Shown one piece after another: positions 1-11,564 of a stretch of 64,000 nucleotides of DNA (positions within the stretch are counted from its first letter, which is position 1; each line of letters opens with the position of its first letter). A program made the translations under genes and the position numbers. The notes under the pieces are model-generated. The model had not been told where the DNA came from. It made no database searches and saw nothing but the letters and a program-made list of their open reading frames with translations. Location of the stretch: assembly GCA_023079485.1 (NCBI GenBank), contig CM041086.1:10238401-10302400 (forward strand). The letters are read 5' to 3'. The stretch comes from Archilochus colubris (lineage: Eukaryota > Chordata > Aves > Apodiformes > Trochilidae).

Positions 1-2913
1 TCCACATTTCATCTTTAAAGTTAGTGTAACTTGCACAAGTATTCATAGAAATATTTGGTAACAGTGAATTAAATGTCAGTATAGAGATATACTTAAGCAA
101 AAATAAGTCTTTATATAATTGCAGTCTTTATTGAGTAATATAGTCATCTTTTTATTCTCTTTATTAAGGGTAATAAGATATCTGATAGTAAATGTGTACA
201 AGTTAGTGTTTTCCTAAATCCATGAGGATTGGAAAGCGACATTTTCTTAAGGAAAGAGAACCTTAGATTGTTAAAGATCTATTAAAATTTACAAGGTGGT
301 TTCTTTTTAAAACCTATTTTTATTGGAAATAAATCTCTTTTTTCTATTAATAAATAAAAAAAAGGTAAACCTGCATTATTAAATATGCACCAGGAATCAA
401 TAAACTGAGAGGATATAATTTACTTTGAGAAGAATGTTTGCTTAAATTTGGATAGTTTGGCCAGTTACTCAGAGGTGAAATGGACAAAGCACAGAAAAAA
501 AATATTGAATGAACTCCCAGTACACATCAGATATGACTGGTGGGTTTAGAGTGGTTTTAATAAAGAAAAGGGAGTAAGTACTTCACTTACCATCTTTGTT
601 GGTCTTCACTTCTTCCTACGATTTATGCTGCTTGCCTGTAAAACACAACTTGAATGATTTCTGTTGCAGTGAGAATTGGTCCAAAGGCTAAGTCACATTT
701 AGTGACTATTGGAATAGAGCCAGCTACAACTGGAGAGTGTCTTGGATTTTGTCTCATGTAAGGGAAAAGTTTTTAAAACAAAACTGCCTATTTGAAATGT
801 CTCTTTTGTGCTTACCTACAACTGTTTTTGAGGCAGAAGAGGATTGGCTGTTTTCTTGGAGCAGTGATGTTTGCCATTAGGGCAATTATCTACTTCATCA
901 CTTCAGTTTTACAGGAGAATAGAGAAAGGAAATTTATCCTGCTCTTCTGGGAAAATAACTCCTGTCCCATAGTATCATATAATGGTATACAATATTTTAT
1001 AATTACTCATATATAAATATTCACATGAAAAGGAATTTTTCTCAGCATGTAGCAACCTCGCTAAATAAAAATCACACTCAGGATGTAATGAAAAAACAAA
1101 AAAGATAGATTTCTTCTAGTTAAAAATTATTATTTCATCTAGTAAGTCAGCCTAAATTTTGATTTTGATTTCAAGCTGTAGAAATTAATTTTGCCCCAAA
1201 CAGAACAACCACTGTTACCACCGTTAAAAAATAAATGCTTATGGTTAAAGTAAAAGATCACAGTTACTCACAATTGTTAAAAATTTTGTGCAAGAATCTT
1301 ATCCTGATACATGACTGTGGACTGGAAAAGAAAAAGTAGTAGTTTTTCCTGCTCAAATGTATGTGCATCAGCAGTGAAGTTCAAAAAGAAGTGTTCATCA
1401 ACCAGTCAGCAAGAATACTCCACATTCTAGAAAATAATTTGTTTAAGCATGATCATATGAGTAGATTTTGGAAAGTTAGGATTTTTATTTCCCTGCAAAA
1501 TTAGGAATGTTGTAGTCTCCCTTCTAAACCTTTCAGCAAAATGCTGTGGAGAATTGAAATTTGAGACTTATTCTTCACAGAAAGATTTCACTGCCTTGCA
1601 TTAAAGAAAAAACTTCAGTTGACTGTTTCACCTCTTTTGTTTAATTTGTATGTTTCTGTACAGAGGTGGATTCTTTTTTTCTCTTTAACTAGGTTTTTAT
1701 ACATACATAATAAAATATATTGATTACAAAGAGAGAGAAAATCGCTTTGCAAATAAAGAAGTCTTGATTCTCTTCTCCCAAGAGATACGTGCCCATCTGT
1801 TACTACACAAAAAGAGGAAATAATTACAGAGTTAATGCTCTGAAAAACTTGTTAATTTGTCGTACCATTAAAAGTGGTTGTGAAAAAAAAAAAAAGGAAA
1901 GAATTGTCTGTAAATGATAATGTGGGACTGATGATAAGCAATGAAAAATGATAAGGACTTTGTTTAATTTATATTGTAAGTATATAAATTAGTGAACATC
2001 CATTGCACTTATAACTCCTTTTCACATGTGGGAAGTGTGTTTTCTGTTACCACCCTGCAATTAATACATCTGTCTAGGTTGTAAAAGTAATGTGTTCTAA
2101 GCCATAACCTGCACTGATAAATTTTGAGGTTACTTCAAACTGTTAATCCTGCATTTGCTGAATCATGATTTCAGATAATTTCAGTGTAATTTCAGTATTT
2201 TCTTGGGAATTTTTTCTTTTAGGAAGGTTTTTTTTATATATATTTTCAGTTAGCCTTTGGGTTGTGGTGCTGCTTGCTTGTGCTAATGCAGACAAGCACT
2301 AAACCAAACTGACAGCTTTGATCCATTGTACTTTGATATAAATTCTCTTTGGCTTGTTTAGAGCTAGCACATATGATACAATTTCTCCCTAGATCACAGT
2401 TTTCCCACCTGAGCAGAATAAACTCTCCCTCTGGGAGTTACAGCAAATTAAAATGTTGTATGTCAGGTTGAGCCTTTTCCTGGAAGCTTTGCCCATCTTG
2501 TCCTGCAGTGCCTGTTGAGTTCTGCACCAGTCTAAATTAAAACTAAAGAGCAGCTTATAGTAATTACGGACATGTCAGGAACACTACTTCAGGTAAAATT
2601 AAAATGTCCAAGCTCTTTCAAGCTGTAGGATGTTATTACATATTCAACTCTTTGTTCATTCCCTTGACAGAAATCATGCTGGAATAGCCAGGATTGGCTC
2701 ACCTACAACTGGGACCAAAAGAATTTGAGGTCGCTCAGCCTGCAGGCAATAATGCATCCCAGTGCTGTCCACAATCCACATTTCTCCACAGGGATCCAGG
2801 GACAGTAGTGGTAAGAGGGAGTGTGCAGTGAGAGCTCAAAAAACAGGTGACTTTTCTGAATGTAGTGGGACTGTTGATATGCTTAAAAAATAAATTAATA
2901 TTTGAATGCTCAC

Positions 2914-3031
2914 CTCAATAGGAACCATTCTCCTGTGGAACTGCAGAACTCTGCCATAGGACAAAATTTGTGTGGTCATTTCTGTGAAGTCCTGATCCAA
3001 AGTGACTGTCATGCTTCCTGAAGTTGTACTG
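2914..3031 (-). other. Exon-like segment, minus strand
   Basis: On the minus strand an acceptor-like TTACCAG precedes 118 bp that end at a good donor, GAG|GTGAGC. One frame is open throughout, starting with one leftover base and ending on a codon boundary. It reads through TVTLDQDFTEM and ends RRMVPIE. First codon positions are purine-rich (about 65%), mildly coding-like. The local GC is a little higher than the surroundings. I do not recognise the peptide and cannot join it in phase to a neighbouring exon: the next open segment to its left (about 2703-2840) would need a different phase. It may be a chance pseudo-exon. Confidence 0.2.
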
Positions 3032-5168
3032 CTGGTAAGTCTGACACAAAGTTAGGAAAAAATTCCATATCAGATAGTAAACAGTATTAATTTTTATTTT
3101 TTTTCAATATTAGTCAGTTATGTAAATGATGAAGAGCTGAACTCTCCTGAATTATCAGCTTTCAGTAAGCTGAACAGAATTGCAGAGTGCCCTCATTTTT
3201 AATTAAGTTATTATTGTGTTTATGGCATTGAGAATGGGTTACTTCACTAAACACATCAGTACGATTCAGTGTAACATTTCTGGTTGTGAGTCAGTTATTT
3301 GAAGGAAAAAACTGACAGAAAGGTTATAAACAGGCACAGTTCCCGGCAGCCTTTTTTACAAATGAACAAGTTACAGTTATGGAAAAGTGGAATTTGTGCC
3401 AGAAAAACAGATTTTGATAACTGAGCCTGTCAGGAACACCCTGAAGGTCAGCAGATCTGTGGATGAGACCTACTGTAGAGCAAGCAATTTACTGGATGAT
3501 TCAGCAACATTTCTTGAGGAGTGTATCATTCATCATTGTTATAACAACTGAGAGGCAAAATGTGATTAATGTATTTCTAGTATTTTGAAGATTTGTGAAG
3601 CATGCCTCCATTTCTTTGTTCATCAGATAACTCATTTCTGAAATAGATCTCAACTTTTAATAGGAGTCTAATTTAAAAATTTCTTGCCAGTTTGGTTTAC
3701 ATTTTTTATTTATTGTTTCATTATGCAGTGTGAATGCTTTCTATTTCTAACGTTCTTGACAGGGTCATTGATTACATAGAAACAGAATAGATTGCATTAT
3801 GTAAACTGTGTAAATCCACTGGGGATCTGTGAGCAACTACAGGGTTTGCAAAGCACACACACAAATTGGCCCCGTCCTACTGTCAACCAGTTTTTGACAG
3901 TGACATACATAAAATAAATGGGGAGTTGGTTGGTGTATGGAAGACAGGCTGTGCTAGGGCTTGGAGAAGCACATTATGAATGAATGTTAGTGATAAAACT
4001 AAATGGTGTTATGAATAAAAAAATGGTTATTTTATCTGCTGTTGTTGGACAACTTGATATTGCAGTGTCTTCTAATTCTCTGGGGGTTGCATGAGAGTAT
4101 GTAGCTTTTCACAAGGAATACTGCCTTCCTTGGGAATGTTGAGGCTTTCCTCTACATTTTATGTGTTCCTTTCACACACCTTTTGGACAGGATGGTTTGC
4201 CAGAGGAGTGGTGTGATTAACAAATGCACTTATTTCATTTTTGGGCTCTGTGCATCCGTTGCTGTTGGTTTTCTAATACCCAAATGTTGTGTTCTCTGCA
4301 GTCAGCTGTTGGAATGTGGTTGCATATGTGGTTAAGAGAGGGAAAGAGAACTTGTCTCCTAAGGGTCATCCTGAATAAAAGATGCTGACATTCGGTGGAT
4401 TTTATATTCTGGTTTGGTGCAGTGCAATGGATTTGAAGTTCACAAGTTGCTGCTGCTGCATTCAGGGCATGAGCTGACAAAGTGCTGGGCTGCATGGGCA
4501 GTAGCAAGCTGACAGCATGGGTCCATGTTACTCTCTCCACTCCTGGACAAACAACTGGCTCCCAGGGTGAAAAATAGAAAGAAAGACACTTAAAAGGACC
4601 CAGAGAGAGAGGGAGACTTCTGAGATTTGCAGCAACACAGGTTACTTATTGTCCGAATTTGTCAGCTGGAAAGCAAATCTAAAAGGATGAAGTGGGCAAG
4701 TGAGATTTGATTGCAAGAGATTGATTCTGCCATTACCAGCAGAAATGAGCTTCTTTATAAATAAAGGTCATCGTTCTATAGTGAATTTGAATTAAACTTG
4801 GCTTTAGAATTTATAAGTTTTGGGTTTGGGGTTTTTTTATTATTTTGATGTGTTGCTATAATGGAAAAAAAGATGTTGGCAGGATCAACTTAAATTCTGG
4901 CCAACTTGTATGCAAGAAATGTGTACCTTGTAGCACAAGAGATGCAGGCAGTCATACAGCTGTGATTTGTATTGCTGTAATGATGTGTATCACATGAAAA
5001 TGTGTGTTTTCTGAACTTAGACTTAAAATCTTGTTTGGTTTATAAAACAGTGTTAATAACAGGGGTTTTACCTGGAGGAAGGAAACCTAATTCCTTTCTG
5101 GATCTGTTCACTGAAAGGATATGCTTCATTTTTTACACAAGTATATGCCATGTCCAGACAGTTTCCAT

Positions 5169-5189
5169 AAAAAAAAAAAAAAAAAAAAA
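5169..5189 (+). repeat. A homopolymer, about 21 bp
   Basis: Uninterrupted A run. No AATAAA lies in the 40 bp before it, so a retrocopy tail is not supported. Confidence 0.9.
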
Positions 5190-6102
5190 GTTATAACAGT
5201 ATTCTTGGTGTATGGTGTATTCACTGCTTCATAAGATCACTTTCTGGAAGATTACTGAAGTTTTTATTTCATCCTTTCCTTACATGTGCTCTGCAACTTT
5301 CTAATCTTCAAATTCTGTACGTAGGATGTTTTTTATTTAACTTATAAGTTGCAATTTTAATAATACCCCACAAAGTGGTTCTTTATTATTTTTTACATAA
5401 TGAAAACCAAGTTTAAACATCAGTTTTTCAACTTATAATGAAAAGATAAAAATCTAGGAACTTGGTCAAAAAGTAATTTTGTAATTGGGCTGCAGGGGAG
5501 ATTATATTGGAGATTTGCATTAGAGCTGACAATTTGGCAATCAGATTTGATATAACAGAAAACATGACCTGAATCCATCACAGAGAATTAAGAAACTACA
5601 AATGATTCACTTATGTCCTTCATGTGTCTAATCTAATAGCCAAACAAAATTCATATTATTAACAGGCATATCATTGTGACTCTGAAAGTTTTACAAGCAA
5701 CAGAAGTGACATGTACCTACCACATGTACTAACTCTTTAATAAAAGTCATCCAAAAGAGAAATAAATATTAAATTGTTACAGAATGAACTATGAAAAAAC
5801 GTAATCTTAATTTGGAAACATTTATTTTGGTCATTTAGATATTTACCTGTAGGACCTTCACAATCACAAGTATTTTTAAATAGTCATAATTTCAGTTCTT
5901 TTTTTCTGAGTCACATTTCAGTGCTTTATTCCTTTTTTTCTTCAAGAAAAAAATTATGCTAATTCAACACATTTTCTGGTCACAAGAGACTTGAAAAGTA
6001 TCTTTAAGCTAATCATAGCTGTTTAATTTCAAAACAATCTAAGGCTTGAGCAGTCCTATCTTTATGTGCACTGAGCAGTCACCAAAAAAAAAAACCTCAG
6101 AC

Positions 6103-6134
6103 TAAACAAAACAAACAAACAAACAAACAAAAAA
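6103..6134 (+). repeat. (AAAC)n microsatellite
   Basis: About seven AAAC units, the central five perfect, ending in a short A run at 6129-6134. Confidence 0.9.
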
Positions 6135-6752
6135 GCAAAAGCTGAAATGCACCCATTTTAGTTGTGCATAAATTTAAACCACTTCTAATTGACTATTGGT
6201 TTCTCAAATTAAAATGAAAATATTTAGGAAGGAAATTGTGTCTAAATAAAAAAGCATTTATTTTGAACAGACTGTATTTCAGAGTGACGTTCAGTGCTTC
6301 ACATCTAGCCTATATCTTGTTATAAAGCACTTATGACAATATAGACAATTTCACTGGATTGTTGGACAGCTGTTTAAGAACTTAAAATCTAGTAAAAATT
6401 CAAAATATTACCCATGTGAATTATAAACCAGATGACAGTTACATAAATACATCGACGTAGGCAGTAAGCAATTACTTTTAGCCTCATTGTTTACCCTTCA
6501 TGCTGTACAAAAGATGTTGCAGCTCATATAATTCAGTTTAATGTCGTTAAAATTCAGTATAAAACTTTGTATTACCATAGCTGTTCTGTGTAATATTTTA
6601 CCCTGAAGGTTTACAAATCTCTCTGGCTTGTGGCTGGTGTCTGTTAATTCATGCATTCTGGGGTTTTTTTAGAGAGAAAAAAAGACAACTACTTGTTTCA
6701 GCCCTTCTGTAATGAATATGTACATGTGGTGAAAGCAGGGAAAAAAATACAC

Positions 6753-6822
6753 CTTTCTCTTTCCCTTTCCCTTTCCCTTTTCCTTGCCCTTTCCCTTTCC
6801 CTTTTCTTTCCTTTCCTTTTTC
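6753..6822 (+). repeat. CCCTTT-type polypyrimidine microsatellite
   Basis: About 70 bp of nearly pure pyrimidine on the plus strand, built on CCCTTT/CCTTT units, with one G interruption near 6786. The mirror-like C/T order makes it a candidate for triplex (H-DNA) formation and for length polymorphism. Confidence 0.9.
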
Positions 6823-7919
6823 ATTGAAACAAAGTTGGAAAGAAAAATATTACTGTGTTAATTTTAAGTGTTTCGATTTAATTAAGCCATCTTTTCTCAT
6901 TGATATTAAGAAGTGAGAGCTTTTACTCTTCCTTTTACTATTAAATGAGTAAGTTTCACAATCAATGCTTTACAGCAGTTGCTGTTCTTATTTTCACATC
7001 TTATTAATACAATCTTAATACATATCTACAGCAAGCCCTCTTTTCATGTCAATACTTCTACCAAGCTGCCTACTTCTGTTTCCTGTGAAATTATAGATTG
7101 TTCTGTGCTTGAGGTTTGTAGTACTACACAGACTTACTTTGCCTACTTTTTTTTGCTATGTGTATGTGGCAGATGCTTGTAAGTTTTTCATGTACAAATA
7201 GTTCAGGTAGAAAATTTCTGTAAGGCTGCTTCTAGTTTTGGAGAAATAATATAAAATAAATTCTCCTTTCTCTATCCCTCAAGGTGTCCAGAGATTAGTA
7301 AGTATAAATCTAAGGTTAAAAGTTAGAAATAAATGGGAAAGCAGCTAGTTTCATAAGGAAGGCTTTTGGTGTCTAGGGAGAGAAAGAAATCTGTCTGCCC
7401 ATGAAGTTTCTATCAGACTCTTCCTGCAGTCAGTCTGTACTAAGACATTTCTGGTAGCACTGGAGAACCACCCTTTTCAGTTCTTACTTGTGGCCTGTTG
7501 CTTCCCAGTACTGGTAGTTTCTATTTCTGTGGAGGATATTTAAGTCATCCAATTTTCAGTCACAATTTATTTCTAAACTGAAACCTGGAAAGCTAATGGT
7601 GTGTACCACTAAATGGTGTGTTAATGATGAAATGAATTTAACTGGTAATTAAGGCACTGACATATGTGAGTAGCAACTAGTTCTCTAGCAATAGTCTGCA
7701 ACCATTTCCTGAAGGGAAAAAACCTCAGCATTATTATTTCTCTTACTAGGACAAATACAAGTGTTATAGTTTTTAAGTGGAGTCAGTTTATGGCATCACT
7801 GAGTCTTCTCTCAAAAATGCACTGCTAAATCTTGAAGCACATAGCCCCTGAACAAAAAGGCTATTGATTACTAATTCTGGTTTGTGAAATAGCTGGCCAA
7901 TTGCTTTTACAATATTTGT

Positions 7920-7938
7920 TGGTTTGTTTGTTTGTTTA
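7920..7938 (+). repeat. (TTTG)n microsatellite, short
   Basis: About four to five TTTG units. Confidence 0.8.
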
Positions 7939-9364
7939 TCCTACTTGATCTATTTGATGTTGAATCGGCATTACTCAGATCTATTGTTGGATTTGTGTTC
8001 TTCTATTGTAAACTGCAAGAATATACAGTAAATTCCCAAAAGAGGAATTTTTTCCTAGTAGAGATTTTCTCTGGTGATTTTTTATAAATAGCATTCTGAG
8101 CATATTTCTATGCAACTGTCAAGGGAGGAGGAAAAAGTAAGATATTCTGATAATAAGTTTTTAAGTTAACAGTCTCTTAAGATACCTTGATATAGTCCTC
8201 ATGTTGCTAAGCACAGGAATGAACAGAAAACTCTTGTATTTCTCTGCAGCTACTTCTTAGCAAAACTTCAGTACATTTGTAAGTCCCTTTCTCACTTTCC
8301 TGAACACACATGCTGGGATTATGAATCTATTTATCAGTTTATTGTTAGCTCAGCTCCCTTTTATAAAGGAAGTGTCAGTTGTATCGCAAGAACTTCTCAA
8401 AATCAGCTTTATTTTTCAATCTGCTAGCATTTTAAAATCCCAAGGGAGAAGGTTTCATTTTTTGTCTTTCCCCCCCTCTCCTGACAAAACTTAAAACATG
8501 AAGGCCCTTTTGCTCATCATGTATTTTATTTATCTAGGTGGCTATATACTGTGCATCCTGTGACAAATGCACCTGTCATCTACTCAAGTCAGAGCAGCCC
8601 TGAGGCTAGTGGTACAGTTTTACAAGGTGTGCATAAAAGTGTCTCATCAACACAAAGTCCATAATTATTATTCTTTTTCAGTACAGAATATTTATTTGAA
8701 TGGTATTGCCAAAAAGCTACTGAAAACAGTGGTATTTTTGAAATCTGAAAATTGATAATTTGCTTTGTATTGTGGGTAGAAATAGTTTCTTGTCTTCATC
8801 CATAAGAAATGGGAATCTGAGGACAAAGATGTTAAGTTTTCTGGCCTTGAAGTCAAGTAATAGCAGTCTGGAATGCTCTTCTGCTCTGGGTTTTTACCCT
8901 CTAGTGACCTGAGCAGACTAACTTCAGAAGAATTATATCCTCCAGATCAAAGGTTAGCAATCTGAGGTCCTAAAGTAAAAGTCCTTTTTGGAGGGATTTT
9001 ACATTTGGCTTTTACCTTGGTGAAAAATCTTGACTGCCTTTAAGTTGTAATTTGATACTAATCCTTTTTTATTCGCAATACTTAAAATTTTATTTTTGTA
9101 AGTACATGTTAGAATATGTACTTATCTAAGCAGCAAGAGGATACTGTAGTGGTAGAAAAGGAAATTACAAAGAATTGAAGAGCATTTACTCTCATATATC
9201 TTTGATAATATTGTCTTTTATATTTTATGCATTAATCATCTTTCATTCTTTGGTTCAACATGACTGGTAATGACACAATTTCCTAGCTGTGTAGGATGCA
9301 ATACTTGAAAATATAGGGTTACGAAAATGGCTCCATTTAATGACTAGATTAAAACTGATTTATT

Positions 9365-9380
9365 AAAAAAAAAAAAAAAA
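9365..9380 (+). repeat. A homopolymer, about 16 bp
   Basis: Uninterrupted A run in single-copy DNA without a polyadenylation signal at the right distance. Confidence 0.9.
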
Positions 9381-11498
9381 GAAATCTGTGTTTTAATATC
9401 CTGTAAGAGCAATTAAAATCTGTATTAACATTAGCCCTGGCAGAAAGAGTTTCAGAATTATTTCTCGTCCGCATTAATGAGCCTTTATTATAGAGACCCT
9501 GAGGTATTTTATATCTCACATGGAAGGATATAATTAGACACAAATTGATAGGCCTGTGCCTGGTACAAAATTAGAATTTATAACAGATGATTCTGAACCT
9601 GTTGTCTGCCTAGTCTTACCCCTAGCAAATGCATCTGTAAGCACTGTAACTAATCCCCTAAAATAATCTGTAACCAATCTGCACATTTCCCATTTCCTGA
9701 TACACAAACCATTACAGTCATCCAGGTGCAATTCTTGTACAGCTTTACTGAACACTGTTGAACACCTAATGACCTTGATAAAATTATCTGCATTAGAGTT
9801 GTGAGTCCTAATCTGTTTCATTTTAGCGATCATGCTGGTGTAGCAAAGCAAGATTTTCTATAATGAAAAACCATTAAAAATATTTGGTTTAGTATATTTT
9901 CCTGGCCCCCTTTTGTTCAGTTCTACACATTCTTTTTTAATTGTGTAGAATTTGTCACATGTGAGTTAAATCATTTTGTGATTATGATGGTTCAGTATTC
10001 AATTCAATATCCCTCCTGAGAACAAAAGTAGTGTCAGACAATGCATCATCTTACCTATATCTGAGTCGTAGGTAGGAGTGGAATTATGAATCTTCTAGAG
10101 TTCTCCAAGTGTCTGGAAAATACAAATTGCTGTTAGCTAGGAGGACTAATAGTACTCACAAGAATTTATTTTGGGAGCTATATGGTACAACTAACAGGAA
10201 ACACTGAATGCTGGTGAAAATCTCAACCTTTTCCTGAAACAGTAGTCCTTGGGAAAAGTTACTCATGCCTGCTTTGAAAAGATGACTCAAGAGTGATAAT
10301 GTTTCATATCTCATTAGCTTCTGTGGTACTCTGAGGACACAAGAATGAGTATGGATAAAATGTAATGTATGAAAAATGGCCTTTGCTTCCTCTTTCATTC
10401 TCTTTCTACACTGTCACATTGTGATCCAGATGTGAAGATTGTGTTAAGTTTTAGAATGTTCTCCCTACATTAGAAATTAATCTGAGTGCTTAAATTTGAC
10501 TGTCTAATTCTTAGGCCTATTGGTATAGGATCAGGAATCAGCAAAATATCACCTGCTCGAAACTCTTCCTCCAGAAACACGGTTTTCTGATAATATTCCA
10601 TTCAGCTGGAATCTCTCTAACATAGCTTGTGAGGTCTTATTACTTATTGTCTTATTGTTCCCTTGACAGCGCTGTTAGCAAAAAAATGCTGCTCTGAACT
10701 TCCTGTAATGGATTGGACCTCATAGCAAAAGCTTCAAAAGGGAGACAGATGCAACTGCAGGCAGCATGTGCCTGGGAGAACATTTCTCTGCAGACCTTGA
10801 GAAGGGCAAGAGAGAAATAGTACTGTATGGCTGCTACTAATGGTAGTTCTAGAATGAAGTGTATGTATAAAAAATGCCATTTCATAAGGTATCTTTTTCT
10901 CAGTTATGCACTGTATGTAGGTAGGCAGTTAAAGGAAAAAAAAGAGGCAGAGATGGCACATTACATCTGTTGGACAGATGGGCAAATTAGCAGTGATATT
11001 TCTGCGTATGCCACAGTACTACTGCCTGCTGAATGAACAGATAGTGCAGTAATTTTTGTTGACTGTTTAAATGTAATTTCCATTAAAGATAGCTGTAAGA
11101 AATTTACAGAGTTTTTGCCCAAAATGCAAAAGTTTTTCCTGACTTAATGATGTTGCAAACTTTTCCCCTTTGAAGAAAATATAAAGAGCTGCAGCTAATT
11201 GTGACATTTTCACCTTATGTTTTAAGTGGGAAGTCCTCAGAATGACAATGTTTATTTGAAAATAAGTTTCCCTGAAGCCTCCTCAGTTTTCTTTTTTCCT
11301 TGAGACAAAAGCACACAATAGAATGAAACTTGAAATCCCACTAGGAGGAAGAGAAGCAGTTTAACGGTATTAAGTGCTACCCTTTCAGCAAGTCAGTGGT
11401 GAAATGTCATTAAGCTTAAAAACAAAAGTGTGGATTCATAGACTAACCTCATGCATCTATTTCACATGAACAGTAAAAATCCTATATACCTTTTTCAG

Positions 11499-11564
11499 GC
11501 TTATTTTCCTTCTTCTGTTTGAACTGGATAAAGCAGAAATCATGCTCTATGACAATCACAGAAG
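11499..11564 (+). other. Exon-like segment, plus strand
   Basis: A pyrimidine-rich acceptor, CCTTTTTCAG, is followed by 66 bp and a consensus donor, GAAG|GTAAGA. Two of the three frames are open (one includes FELDKAEIMLYDN). The length is a multiple of three. No family is recognised, and two open frames at once in so short a stretch show how little the openness means. A pseudo-exon is the default explanation. Confidence 0.15.

Larger units (their letters stand above)
1..6102. other. AT-rich single-copy DNA, no supported gene
   Basis: Apart from the exon-like segment at 2914-3031 and the A run at 5169, I see no gene, RNA gene or known repeat. An A run lies at 1880-1893. The only frames longer than 60 codons are 792-1016, 4235-4540 and 5002-5196, without recognisable content. 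Confidence 0.6.
6135..11498. other. AT-rich single-copy DNA, no supported gene
   Basis: Contains the simple repeats listed separately and a C8 run at about 8470. Weak splice-like pairs occur on the minus strand (around 10055-10115 and 10555-10605), but every frame of the first contains a stop. A 43-codon minus frame at about 10475-10605 (including EEEFRAGDILLIP) has no recognisable relative. Confidence 0.6.

Noticed and set aside
600..740. Minus-strand frame of about 40 codons ending in TAA that could be read as a last exon following an open segment at about 2703-2840
   Set aside because: The phases do not fit the exon-like segment at 2914-3031, and the peptide resembles no family I know. 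Frames this long are expected by chance.
10060..10116. Minus-strand segment with a strong acceptor (TTGTATTTTCCAG) and donor (ATAG|GTAAGAT)
   Set aside because: Every frame has an in-frame stop; most likely a pseudo-exon.
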